Of a DNA stretch of 64,000 nt, positions 55,216 through 63,232 are shown one piece after another. Source of the DNA: CAVYXK01 sp963708245 (GTDB lineage Bacteria; Pseudomonadota; Alphaproteobacteria; Acetobacterales; Acetobacteraceae); NCBI GenBank assembly GCA_963708245.1, contig OY970201.1, positions 2,914,001 through 2,978,000 on the forward strand, written 5' to 3'. Each line of letters opens with the position of its first letter. Position 1 is the first letter of the stretch. The position numbers and the translations under genes are program-made. The notes under the pieces were generated by a model. That model searched no databases. It was not told where the DNA came from and was given only the letters and a program-made list of their open reading frames with translations.

Positions 55216-55692
55216 ATGGTAGTAAATATGGAATGTTTGCGAGACGCAAGACTTCCCGTGTTCGAGAGAGGCGTGCCGTCTGCTTCCGACGCGTTCCGTT
55301 TCTATTTCAACAATTTATTCGGCGCCGCGGCCGTCTATGATGACTGGGTACTGCCGGCGATCCGGGAGGCCGCAGCGGAACTCAGGCAGGCCGTCACTCC
55401 GGCGCGCGTAGGGTTTCAATCAGAAGTTCAAGCCGCGCTCCGGGCGGATGCCGCTGCTACAGCAATGCAACGTCAGGAAATAACGGATTTTTTGGCCGGT
55501 CTTGCGGGGGTTGCCGTTGTTGCCGCTGGTACAGTCGCCGGGTTGCGAGCAGGCCCATATCAAGCCGCCCCCCAACAGAGCGAGACGTATACTCAGCCAA
55601 TCCCGCGTTCGCAATATACAACCTGCCGGCAAAACATCGCTCCACTGGCCCCTCAGTTCAATTCAGTATCATGTGAGACCACATCGTACTAA
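55216..55692 (+). CDS. C-terminal part of the amber-interrupted lipoprotein gene
   Basis: This 158-aa ORF from the ATG at 55216 is in the same frame as the preceding lipoprotein ORF and separated from it only by the TAG plus 24 sense codons. It contains a helical stretch and a hydrophobic glycine-rich segment (FLAGLAGVAVVAAGTVAGL). No family is recognised. Alone it lacks a signal peptide. Confidence 0.5.
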   Translation: MVVNMECLRDARLPVFERGVPSASDAFRFYFNNLFGAAAVYDDWVLPAIREAAAELRQAVTPARVGFQSEVQAALRADAAATAMQRQEITDFLAGLAGVAVVAAGTVAGLRAGPYQAAPQQSETYTQPIPRSQYTTCRQNIAPLAPQFNSVSCETTSY

Positions 55693-55901
55693 AGGCTGCA
55701 TTAACCATGCAGCAGCCCGCCGCCGGCTTCCTGCGCCTGCCCGGTTTGGCCGGACTCGACCTCTTGTCGTGCTTGGATGACGATCCCTCGCCGCGCTCCC
55801 GCTTTGGAGCGCGGCTGGGGAGGGGTTTTCAGCAGCCGCAGCAAAAGCCGATCGCGCTGCTGTTCGTCGCTTCCCTGTTGGCTCATGGCAGGGAGGATAG
55901 C

Positions 55902-56531
55902 ATGCCGAGACCGCGCCTTCCAGGAATGGAATCCGCTTCCAGGTCAACTCTTGAGCGATACCCGAAGCACGTTCAAGCCATTGGCATGATCGGCATCGAA
56001 ATTGCGAACCTAGAAATCATGCTTGGCGAGCTACTTGGAGCCCTGCTCCATATTGATCGCCATTTTGGCAGGATCGTTTACCTCACACCTCAGACGGGCA
56101 TGGGCAGGCTAAAGATTATCGAAAACGTAATGAGGGATACCCTAGTCGAAGGATCAGAAGGCCGCACACATGTAAAATCCCTGATTGAGCGAGCCCGAGC
56201 CGTTCTCGGGAAGAGGAACAATTACGTTCATACTTCTTGGGGAACGTCGCCAGACGACCCGCGAAAGGTGGTAAGGCAGGAGTTGCCGTTCCTAGAAGGG
56301 GTCAAAGTAAGCCCGGTTGAGTTAAAACATTTAACAGATTTGATTGAAGACATTCGCGAGTTGACCGACGATGTCATGCGGACGACTGAGGATTTTTTCC
56401 GGAGTTGGCCGCCGTACACATGGCAATCCAAATCCGACGAACCGCGTCCGGCCGTTCGCAATGCAGAATTGCGTCCTCCAACAGATGATGCTCCAAAGCG
56501 GAAACGCCTGCCTCGATCATCTCAGGCGTGA
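55902..56531 (+). CDS. Hypothetical cytoplasmic protein
   Basis: This 209-aa soluble, mostly helical protein starts at the ATG at 55902, which follows GGGAGGATAGC. Features seen are IGMIGIEIANLEIMLGELLG near the start and a basic C-terminal tail (PKRKRLPRSSQ). I recognise no family. Low GC relative to the host suggests transfer. The frame's extension to 55707 is not plausible, and a small minus-strand ORF (55701-55886) opposes it. Confidence 0.6.
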   Translation: MPRPRLPGMESASRSTLERYPKHVQAIGMIGIEIANLEIMLGELLGALLHIDRHFGRIVYLTPQTGMGRLKIIENVMRDTLVEGSEGRTHVKSLIERARAVLGKRNNYVHTSWGTSPDDPRKVVRQELPFLEGVKVSPVELKHLTDLIEDIRELTDDVMRTTEDFFRSWPPYTWQSKSDEPRPAVRNAELRPPTDDAPKRKRLPRSSQA

Positions 56532-56572
56532 CTCTGATCCCTTCGGTTTTAGTCGCCGGCCTGTCACGCCCC

Positions 56573-56983
56573 TCATCTATATCTGGTGTCATGGTATGTT
56601 AACCGGATAGTTCCCCATCTTTCCGTTGCACCGGGCCCCCGAGCAAGCAGCCAGTCTGCCCCACGACCGCGAACCGCTCGCGCTATCCCTATCTTCCCGC
56701 CATTAGGCCGATCCAAACCAAGCCGGCGCCGCTCCAACTCTGCCCGCAGCTCCGCACATATTGCCAGCCCGTCCCGACACCTAGTTTCTGCCGGATATAA
56801 CACACGCTGCAAAGCCCAATCAGGCGCGCGATGCTTCCCGCTAACCCAATTGCGCATCGTTCGATCCAAAACGTTCTGCGCATATGGGAAACCCATCGGC
56901 ACAGGGATAGTGATGTGTTTCGCGCAAGTCGCCTCACTGTCCTCATTCGCCCGGCCCGCCCAGCAACCGCCCCGCCTCACCAC
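56573..56983 (-). CDS. Small regulator-like protein, paralogue A
   Basis: This protein of up to 136 aa shares the pattern TMRNWVSGKHRAPDWALQRV ... CRDGLAI...ELRAELERRR ... GIARAVRGRG with the next gene. The W-V-S/T-G-K/Q-x-R/S-x-P motif looks like a short DNA- or protein-binding segment of phage-type regulators, but no family was recognised. The start is uncertain: 56983 or the ATG at 56896. It overlaps the next gene by 41 bp. Confidence 0.5.
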   Translation of the reverse strand: MVRRGGCWAGRANEDSEATCAKHITIPVPMGFPYAQNVLDRTMRNWVSGKHRAPDWALQRVLYPAETRCRDGLAICAELRAELERRRLGLDRPNGGKIGIARAVRGRGADWLLARGPGATERWGTIRLTYHDTRYR

Positions 56984-57446
56984 GACCGCGCGCCAGCATC
57001 GCCCGCCCTATCCCGCGCCCAACACGCGGACCCTCACGCTTCCGGCGCTCGATCTCAAGCCGCAAGTATCTCTCAATCTCCAATCCGTCCACGCAACGAT
57101 CATGCATCTCGTTCGCCACGCGCGCCATAGCCCAAACGGGTGGGGACCGTTGACCCGTCACCCAATATTGGACTGCTCGCGCGGTAATCGCGCCAGAGAA
57201 CAGCCGCCTCAACCCCTTCGTGCGCCCTGGATACGGCCGTTCCGTGTGAACCCCAGCAGAGCGCCACGGAAACAGCCAACAGCACGCAATCCCAAAACTG
57301 TTCGCTTCGACGTGCGAGACTAGCCCACCCTCGGAACCGTCAATGTGACGAGCGGGTTGGCTGTCATCCAACGGATCGGCCGGCGCTGGCGGTGGCTCTG
57401 GCCCGCGTTGTGCCTTGTCGGGCTTCGGCCAATAGAGATGCAGCAT
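56943..57446 (-). CDS. Small regulator-like protein, paralogue B
   Basis: This protein of up to 167 aa has a C-terminal half aligned with paralogue A: ARAVQYWVTGQRSPPVWAMA, DRCVDGLEIERYLRLEIERR, then GRGIGRAMLARGRG. The first 60 residues may be non-coding, so the true start may be later. The two genes look like a tandem duplication at the end of the replication module. Confidence 0.5.
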   Translation of the reverse strand: MLHLYWPKPDKAQRGPEPPPAPADPLDDSQPARHIDGSEGGLVSHVEANSFGIACCWLFPWRSAGVHTERPYPGRTKGLRRLFSGAITARAVQYWVTGQRSPPVWAMARVANEMHDRCVDGLEIERYLRLEIERRKREGPRVGRGIGRAMLARGRGEAGRLLGGPGE

Positions 57447-57543
57447 GGCGCGGCGACGTATCGGACCAAATGGCTAATCGGGCAAGCCCGCGTTGCCGCA
57501 GTCTCAGACCAGTTCCATTTCGGGCGGAACCGAAGCCACACCG

Positions 57544-57683
57544 GTTCCGCCCCGAATTTCGGGCGCCGGTTCCGAGTGGTTCCGCACCGGTTCCAACCGG
57601 TTCCGAGCGGTTCTGCCCGTAGAGGAACCGGCCCGGTTCTACCGGTTCCGTGCTTCTATAAGCACGGGAACCGGAACCGGTTC
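57544..57683. repeat. Phased GTTC/GAAC repeat array (candidate iterons/origin)
   Basis: GTTC on the plus strand starts at 57544, 57569, 57579, 57590, 57600, 57610, 57636, 57645 and 57680; five successive copies are spaced 10, 11, 10 and 10 bp. GAAC occurs at 57625, 57668 and 57674. Most lie in accggttcc. A hairpin (ccggttccgtgctt, loop, aagcacgggaaccgg) covers about 57642-57675. It lies directly after the helicase gene. The pair at 57579 and 57590 also fits GTTC-N7-GTTC, the alphaproteobacterial LexA-box form. Confidence 0.8.
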
Positions 57684-57715
57684 CGGGCCAGCTTCGAACC
57701 CCTGGTCCGGTCTGA

Positions 57716-58885
57716 TCAGAACCGATCGTAGGAGCGGGTAAGGTCGGAAAAGGTGTCGCCGTCAGAGCCGATCCAGCCCGCCGCCTGCAACTCGAAGATG
57801 GCCTTGCGGAACGGCGCTAAACGGGTGTGCCGCTGCTGCCAGATTTCACCGCTTCCCGCCGGTTCCAGCAGGTTCCGGCGTACGCACTCCGCGATCCATG
57901 CGACACGGGTGATCCGACCGGGTGCGGGGCAATCGAGCCCTCGGGCGAGGGCGTCCATCATCGCATCGTGGAACAGCTTCGCCTTGGGGCTCACCTTCTT
58001 GCGGCGCTCTGCGGTGGCGATCTCCGAAGTCCACCGATCGTCCTTGAGCCGAATGATGCACGGCTCAAAGTCGGCGCGGTTCTCGGGCGTTCGCCGACGC
58101 GCTTTGCCCGGATAGTCGAAGCTAAGGTTAAAGGCGATCTCGGCACCCTGGCGCTGATCATCTGGCACAGCGGTCATCATCCCGAGCAAGTCGAACCGCC
58201 AGGATTTAGTCGAGCTTCCATACTGGCGATCAGTGTTGTGTCCGGTGTGGTCGAGCCAAATCTGCGCGATCCGCTTCGTGGTCAGTCTGGTGACCAGCGG
58301 CAACGTCCCTGACCACGCAAGTTCATCCTTCTGATCGCCGGTCACCAGCGACATGACGTTGTCAAAGATGACCACATCTACGCCACCTAGAGCGGCGATG
58401 AGCGCCAGCATCCAATTCTGCCCTTCTTCCATATTCAACGGCGGCATGCGGCCGAGGTCTGGGAACAGGCGGCAGAAGTCCTCTTCGGTGTCGCGTGAGT
58501 AGATGAACAACTTCCGCGGCGGTGGCGTGCCGCCACGCCGGGCTGCATCCACGGCGCGGGTGCGGATCAACTCCGCCGGCATCTCGCCGTCGATAACCAA
58601 GGCGCGGCCTGGACGCTCGGAGCGCCAGTGCAGGAAGCCACTACCGGTGGCGATGCCATAGGCCATCCCAAAGCCGAACATCGTCTTACCCAACCCGGTG
58701 CGCCCGACGAAGAAGGCACGCGTGGTGGTGGTGATCAGCTCTCCGAGTAATCGATCGGGTGGCGGTGTATCGCGCGTGATCCACGTCTCCGAACTGAGGG
58801 AGGCTTGCAGCTCGGGAACGGGTTCCCCGCTCTCCGGATGCTGCCGCGGCCACTCGCGCTCCCATGCCTCTTGCTGATCCATCAT
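57716..58885 (-). CDS. AAA (RepA-like) helicase/ATPase of the element
   Basis: This 389-aa AAA_25-type ATPase has Walker A GRTGLGKT at residues 61-68, Walker-B-like strands (RALVIDGEMP; VDVVIFDNVMSLVTG) and an arginine/histidine-rich sensor region (IWLDHTGHNTDRQYGSS). Such proteins are replicative helicases of plasmids, phages and satellites. A C-terminal winged-helix-like part is likely. The ATG overlaps the upstream gene's TGA by 2 bp. The array of GTTC repeats follows it, so it may be the initiator-associated helicase. Confidence 0.8.
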   Translation of the reverse strand: MMDQQEAWEREWPRQHPESGEPVPELQASLSSETWITRDTPPPDRLLGELITTTTRAFFVGRTGLGKTMFGFGMAYGIATGSGFLHWRSERPGRALVIDGEMPAELIRTRAVDAARRGGTPPPRKLFIYSRDTEEDFCRLFPDLGRMPPLNMEEGQNWMLALIAALGGVDVVIFDNVMSLVTGDQKDELAWSGTLPLVTRLTTKRIAQIWLDHTGHNTDRQYGSSTKSWRFDLLGMMTAVPDDQRQGAEIAFNLSFDYPGKARRRTPENRADFEPCIIRLKDDRWTSEIATAERRKKVSPKAKLFHDAMMDALARGLDCPAPGRITRVAWIAECVRRNLLEPAGSGEIWQQRHTRLAPFRKAIFELQAAGWIGSDGDTFSDLTRSYDRF

Positions 58886-59362
58886 GGAGCCCGCCTGTGA
58901 TGGACGCGCGAACGCTGCATTTCGTCACGAAGTAGCCCGAAGATCGCATCCCACTCCAATCGACCAGCATTCGCAGCACCCGCAGCCTCTTCGATCGCCG
59001 GCTTACCGACGCGGGCTGCAAACAGCGGGCGCACGGCTACGCGGATATCGCGCTCGGCCCTGCGCTATGCGGGCTCGCTCGTGACGAAAGCAATCACGGG
59101 CGAACCACATCGCGCGAATGAAGGACCAATCGATCGGGGGCCGGCCAGCGGCACGGGCGCCAAACTCGGCAGCACCGCTGAGATGGTACTCATACACGGC
59201 CCGGTCGAGCTCGTCTTCGCTTATCCCGGCTGTGGCCCACTTCCTGGCGTATCTCTCCGCGCGGCGGAACATCGCGGGGTCGTCACCAGGCCGCCAGTAG
59301 ATCGGCATGCCGGCCGGCCGATGCTCAATCGGGCGGCGGGTGGGCATAGTCGCGTATGGCAT
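58882..59362 (-). pseudogene. Hypothetical protein, frameshifted
   Basis: The first part (59362 to about 59055) reads DDPAMFRRAERYARKWATAG, GAAEFGARAAGRPPIDWSFI and ERARIAQG. One frame over, the sequence continues RAERDIRVAVRPLFAARVGK, AGRLEWDAIFGLLRDEMQ to a TGA at 58882-58884 that overlaps the helicase ATG. Without the shift the ORF stops at 59003 in arginine-rich sequence. The joined product is about 160 aa. It is a helical protein of unknown function, co-transcribed with the helicase. Confidence 0.65.
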
Positions 59363-59493
59363 ACGTCCGTATTTCCGGGGGTCGGCCCGGTGGACAGCCG
59401 CACGCGCACTGTGGTATTCGGCGATAATTGCCAGATCAGATCACGCCATACCACAATGCGCCGCCGGTTCTGCCCAGGAGCCGGCGGTTTGCG

Positions 59494-59748
59494 TCAGACA
59501 GCATGCCGCGAGGCAGGTTCGGACGTGTTGCTGCGGGCGGCGGTCAAGCGAGCTTCTGCCCACTGCAGCACATCGCCCCAACGGTAGAGCGGCCTACAGC
59601 CGAAGTGTCGAAACGGTGGCCCGCCACCCCTAGATGCCTTCGTTGCCAGCGTTTTTGGTCTGACAGGGTATCCAGCGGCAGTGAGCGCAGCGGCAGTCTG
59701 GTCGCGCGTTAGCAGTGCGTCCGGATTATCAGGCGTTGAATTTGCCAT
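59494..59748 (-). CDS. Small helix-turn-helix protein (AlpA/excisionase-like)
   Basis: This 84-aa protein has LLTRDQTAAALTAAGYPVRP, KTLATKASRGGGPPFRHFG and RPLYRWGDVLQWAEARL. This is the winged MerR/AlpA-like fold used by excisionases and small activators, with the usual P..RRFG.RPLYRW pattern. It may control excision or the helicase operon. It is in the same orientation as the integrase. About 130 bp separate it from the next gene. Confidence 0.75.
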   Translation of the reverse strand: MANSTPDNPDALLTRDQTAAALTAAGYPVRPKTLATKASRGGGPPFRHFGCRPLYRWGDVLQWAEARLTAARSNTSEPASRHAV

Positions 59749-59842
59749 CGCGTCCTCTTGTGGTTTGCGGGCGATCCCGCGCGGTTACGATGGCCCCAAA
59801 TAGTATGTGCAAACCCGCTTTACAGTCGGACAAAAGCGGATT

Positions 59843-60544
59843 TCAATTTGTCCGTGCTAGCTGCCGCCGCCATCGCTTTAGCACCTGACTGATGGCTGCC
59901 GGCGAGCGCCTCTTACCCTCCACGGCCTCCAAGGCGCAGGCGAGCACGACAACAAGAGGTCCATCAGGTTCCAGCGACAGCTTGCGCGGACCTGCTCGCA
60001 GCCACGCATTAACCACTAGCTCACCGAGTACGATCGCAAGTCGGTGCCATAGGGGAGTAGGTCGCCCGGTCTTGCGCCGGCTTCCACGAAGATCAGCGAG
60101 GTAGATTTCCGCTTGACGCGCGTACTGGGACAACAAGGCGAACAAGTAATCGGGGCGCTTAGGCAACATGGGATTCTCGAGAGGTCCCCACTCGTGTGAC
60201 AGCCGTTGCCACCACACCGACAGGGCGATCAACCGTGGTAGCTCGTGCTCCAACACCGCTAGGGCGCGCCTAATTTTGTCTATCCGATAGCGGTGGTTAT
60301 CCGCTAATTGCTCTAGCCGCTTCGTATTGGGATCGAGTCTGCTCCTGCGAAGGTCGTTGATACGCACCGTGAGCGCAAGAACATGGGCCTCGCTCGGGAC
60401 GGGTCCCCGCTTTGCAGCCTTTCGGAACCAACCTGCAACCTGCTTGGGAGTTACCGCGCCAATTTCGTCCGTCATCACCGTTTGCGGTTCGATCAGGTAG
60501 TCACCCGCTTCCACCTTCGCCTCAATAAGCCAGGCAAGCAGCAC
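59843..60544 (-). CDS. Hypothetical protein next to the integrase
   Basis: This 233-aa protein is mostly helical, with HRYRIDKIRRALAVLEHELP in the middle and a basic C-terminus (AAISQVLKRWRRQLARTN). No family is recognised. It lies 36 bp downstream of the integrase in the same orientation. An element-specific replication or regulation role is possible. Confidence 0.55.
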   Translation of the reverse strand: MLLAWLIEAKVEAGDYLIEPQTVMTDEIGAVTPKQVAGWFRKAAKRGPVPSEAHVLALTVRINDLRRSRLDPNTKRLEQLADNHRYRIDKIRRALAVLEHELPRLIALSVWWQRLSHEWGPLENPMLPKRPDYLFALLSQYARQAEIYLADLRGSRRKTGRPTPLWHRLAIVLGELVVNAWLRAGPRKLSLEPDGPLVVVLACALEAVEGKRRSPAAISQVLKRWRRQLARTN

Positions 60545-60580
60545 GCTAGGACGAGGATCGGCACGGGCGAGCTTCCGGCA

Positions 60581-61903
60581 TCAGCTGGTCGCCCGCCACA
60601 GCGGCACAACCTCGGCGGTCGGTGTGGCCTCGCCCATTCGGGCGGCGGTTTCGTTCGCCACAGCATCCGCAGCGGCCAGCAGCACGGCATCCGCACTGTG
60701 GATATAACGCGACGTGATGCTGTGCCCGACGTGTCCGACCAGCGCTGCGATGGACGGCTCGCTATAGCCCATATCGGCAGCGAGCGATGCGAACGAATGC
60801 CGGAGCACATGCGGTGTCACGTCGCCGGGCAGCTCGCCGAGCTTGACGATCCGGTCCCACAGCTTGCGGAAGCCGCTCATGCGCCCGTCGCCCCGTGTCG
60901 GCGGGAACACCAGGCTGGTGTCGGCACTCCGCCCCAGCGCGCGTAGAACGTCGCAAGCGGCACGAGACAGTGGGCGCATGCTCCGGCCCGTCTTTGTGTC
61001 GGCGAGCGTCGCCGTCCGCCGGGCAAGGTCCACGTCGGCCCAGCGCAGCCCCAGCGCCTCGCCGCTGCGCCAACCGGTCAGCACGAGGAACCACGCTGCG
61101 CCGATGGCCGCGGGCCACATGGCGGCAGGCGTGCGGTTGCGCGTTACCCCTAACGGCACGTGCGGCCGGGCAGCCGCACGCAAGGCCGCGCCCAACCTGG
61201 CATACTCAGCATCGCTCAGACGCCGTTCGCGCCGGCCATCGGCCGGACGCTGCACGCCGCGCACGGGATTGTTGGGGCGCAAGTCTTTGCGCACAGCATA
61301 ACTGAAGATCGCGCCGAGCAAGCCAATTGTGCGGCTGGCAACGCCGCGCCCACCGCGCACCTTGGACACAGCGCGCAGGCCGATCTTGCGGGGATCACGT
61401 TTGGTTGCTCCGCCGGCAACGGCGTGCATGAACTTCTCGACGTCGGCGCGTGTGACGCTGGTCACCGCCTGCCGGCCGAGCAGAGGCTTGATGTGGCCTT
61501 CGATCATGCCGCGGTCGGCGGCCAGCGTGCGGGGCTTCTTGGTCCGGCCGCCGCGGATCAGCAGCCGGCCGGCTTCGGCATCGGCAAAGTAACGGTCGCA
61601 CAGTTCGCCGACCGTCAGGGCGTCGCGCGCGGCGCGCTTGTCGGCAGCGGGATCGCCGCCTTTCACCACCTCGCCGAGCAGCCGGCGGGCTTCCTCGCGC
61701 GCGGTGTCGGGCGTCCATGGGGCGCCGTGTCGGCCGATGGTATGCCACCGCTGCCGCGCCCCAGCCGTGCGATACTTGAGGATGTAGGTAACGGCGTCTC
61801 TCTGGCGCCTCGCGCCGAAGCCGGGCACAGCGCTATCCCAAGCAATTTCATTGGGCCGCAACGCCCGCACCTCGCGCAGCCCGATCTTCTTGCGCTCCGC
61901 CAT
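60581..61903 (-). CDS. Tyrosine integrase of the tRNA-Thr element
   Basis: This 440-aa site-specific recombinase has an N-terminal arm-binding DUF4102-like domain (MAERKKIGLREVRALRPNEI), a SAM-like core-binding domain (residues about 95-230) and a catalytic domain with R in TGWRSGEALGLRWADVDL, HVLRHSFASLAADMG, VGHV and the tyrosine in SRYIHSAD. It is divergent from the right end and sits 171 bp from attR, exactly where an element integrase is expected. It should catalyse recombination between the 46-bp repeats. Confidence 0.95.
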   Translation of the reverse strand: MAERKKIGLREVRALRPNEIAWDSAVPGFGARRQRDAVTYILKYRTAGARQRWHTIGRHGAPWTPDTAREEARRLLGEVVKGGDPAADKRAARDALTVGELCDRYFADAEAGRLLIRGGRTKKPRTLAADRGMIEGHIKPLLGRQAVTSVTRADVEKFMHAVAGGATKRDPRKIGLRAVSKVRGGRGVASRTIGLLGAIFSYAVRKDLRPNNPVRGVQRPADGRRERRLSDAEYARLGAALRAAARPHVPLGVTRNRTPAAMWPAAIGAAWFLVLTGWRSGEALGLRWADVDLARRTATLADTKTGRSMRPLSRAACDVLRALGRSADTSLVFPPTRGDGRMSGFRKLWDRIVKLGELPGDVTPHVLRHSFASLAADMGYSEPSIAALVGHVGHSITSRYIHSADAVLLAAADAVANETAARMGEATPTAEVVPLWRATS

Positions 61904-61940
61904 ATTCTTGCGCTCCCGGTCTGATAGCTACGGAGATGTC

Positions 61941-61960
61941 TAGCAACCACATAGCAACCA
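61941..61960. repeat. Candidate integrase arm-binding repeat, right end
   Basis: tagcaaccacatagcaacca, identical to 36306-36325, just upstream of the integrase start. More tagcaa/cagcaa-like steps continue to attR (ctagcaaac at 61974; cagcaacc at 62038). This matches a set of arm sites between integrase and crossover site. Confidence 0.65.
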
Positions 61961-62074
61961 ACACACCGCAAACCCTAGCAAACTTGGGAGAGGGCCATCA
62001 AGAGCAAACCAAGTAAATCAGCCGGGATGTTCGATCCCAGCAACCACCAGCACACCGCAGCAAAGCACAGTGCA

Positions 62075-62120
62075 CCCCTTGGTAAGGGGGAGGTCGTCAG
62101 TTCAATCCTGACCAGCAGCA
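62075..62120. other. Right attachment site (attR), duplicate of the tRNA-Thr 3' end
   Basis: Exact copy of 36212-36257 (ccccttggtaaggggg through ccagcagca). Only the 3' half is present, so no second tRNA is encoded. It marks the right end of the element. The next gene, pcm, is chromosomal in appearance. Confidence 0.92.
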
Positions 62121-62200
62121 CCACGGATTGCCAAGCAGATCCGTCACGTAGCCGTCACAACGGCCTGATGAGGCCGAAGCCGGCCCACTCGGCGCTCACC

Positions 62201-62878
62201 TCATATGACTGTCTCCAGCCGGGTAAACCGAACCGGGATCAGCCCCCGACTGCGAGTATGTCCTTCTGCATCCTTGTCGATGACGGTAAGCTGCTGCGCA
62301 TCGGCGCCCCCCATCGGCAGAACGACCCTCCCCCCAGGCTTGAGCTGGTCCAGCAGCGCTTGTGGTGCCCGCTCGGCGGCTGCCGTCACTATAATTTTGT
62401 CGAACGGCGCATGCTCGGGCCAACCGCGAGACCCATCTCCGACCCGGATCCCAACCCTTGTGTAGCCGAGCTGGTGCAGCCGCAGCTCGGCCTGGCTCAC
62501 AAATTCTTCGACGATTTCGACGCTCCAGACCTGGTTCACGAGCTCGGCCAGGATTGCCGCCTGGTAGCCCAGGCCGGTACCGATTTCGAGCACCAGGTCC
62601 TGCGGCTCAAGCTCGAGCAGGTCGGTCATGATAGCGTTGATGAATGGCTGGGATATCGTCTTATCGAAACCAATGGGCAGCGGCGTGTCCTGGTAGGCGA
62701 GTGCAGCCAGTTGCTCAGGCACAAAGAGGTGCCGCGGCACCCGCAGCATTGCCGCCAGCACCCGATCGTCAAGCGCTGCTCTTTCGAGCTCTTCGCTCAT
62801 CAGATCCACTTGGATCGCGACCACCTCGACCATATGCCGGCGCAGGACGGCAAAATGCTCTTCGTTAAGAGGCTTCAC
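62201..62878 (-). CDS. pcm: Protein-L-isoaspartate(D-aspartate) O-methyltransferase
   Basis: This 225-aa SAM-dependent repair methyltransferase has motif I VLEIGTGLGYQAAILAELV and the family segments VPRHLFVPEQLAALAYQDTP and PLPIGFDKTISQPF. It repairs isoaspartyl residues in aged proteins. I chose the GTG at 62878, which follows GGAGAGAATCCC. The longer open frame (to 63013) has no such site and is unlike the family. It ends 80 bp from attR. Confidence 0.88.
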   Translation of the reverse strand: MKPLNEEHFAVLRRHMVEVVAIQVDLMSEELERAALDDRVLAAMLRVPRHLFVPEQLAALAYQDTPLPIGFDKTISQPFINAIMTDLLELEPQDLVLEIGTGLGYQAAILAELVNQVWSVEIVEEFVSQAELRLHQLGYTRVGIRVGDGSRGWPEHAPFDKIIVTAAAERAPQALLDQLKPGGRVVLPMGGADAQQLTVIDKDAEGHTRSRGLIPVRFTRLETVI

Positions 62879-63232
62879 GGGATTCTCTCCTTGGTCGCCA
62901 CTATCGGCCCGGCCCGGCACCAGTACGACAGCGGCCGTGCAAACGCCGACACGGCTCGCAATACTACGACCCAAGGGAGGCGTCACGGCAGGCCCCGGCC
63001 AGGTCAGCGTCACGAGCGTCAGGCAGCCCCAAGCACCGTCAACGGACGGGCCGGACGGGGGCTATGAGAGCCGCAGCTAAAAGGCGTATTCTGCCAACAA
63101 GCGATGGTAAGGGGCTGGCGAGCGCCAAGCCCACTGACCGCGGCAATAGGGAGAGGCGGCCTTCACCGGCTCGCGTCGAAGCACTGGACTGCGGCGGTGC
63201 CTCTCCCGAGAATCGTGAGGGAGAACGCCGGG
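62879..63232. other. Divergent intergenic region
   Basis: About 350 bp between pcm and the permease gene. Open frames on both strands are arginine-rich and unrelated to families. Promoters for both genes presumably lie here. Confidence 0.4.

Larger units (their letters stand above)
36258..62120. mobile_element. Integrated mobile element of about 25.9 kb in tRNA-Thr
   Basis: It is bounded by the tRNA-Thr 3' end and its exact 46-bp copy at 62075-62120. The tyrosine integrase (60581-61903) is adjacent to the right end. A replication-like module (AAA helicase, small HTH protein, repeat array) follows it. Cargo has several stretches of visibly lower GC than the flanks, plus IS91-type DNA and many broken genes. 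No relaxase, coupling protein, type IV secretion or phage structural gene was recognised. It is therefore a non-conjugative or mobilisable island, or a phage-satellite-like element, rather than a full ICE or prophage. Confidence 0.85.

Noticed and set aside
55701..55886. 61-aa minus-strand ORF (MSQQGSDEQQRDRLLLRLLK)
   Set aside because: The phrase RLLKTPPQPR resembles a recurring small hypothetical family, but the rest does not, and there is no supporting context; left out as too uncertain.
57716..58885. DnaB-type replicative helicase or RecA-like repair protein
   Set aside because: Length and motif order fit the AAA_25/RepA-like group better; no DnaB N-terminal domain and no RecA signature.
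62075..62120. Second tRNA-Thr gene
   Set aside because: Only the 3' half is present; the D-arm and 5' acceptor strand are missing, so it is the attachment duplicate.
62161..62176. cggcctgatgaggccg hairpin as terminator of pcm
   Set aside because: A perfect 6-bp stem, but no T-run on the relevant strand, so a terminator call is not supported.
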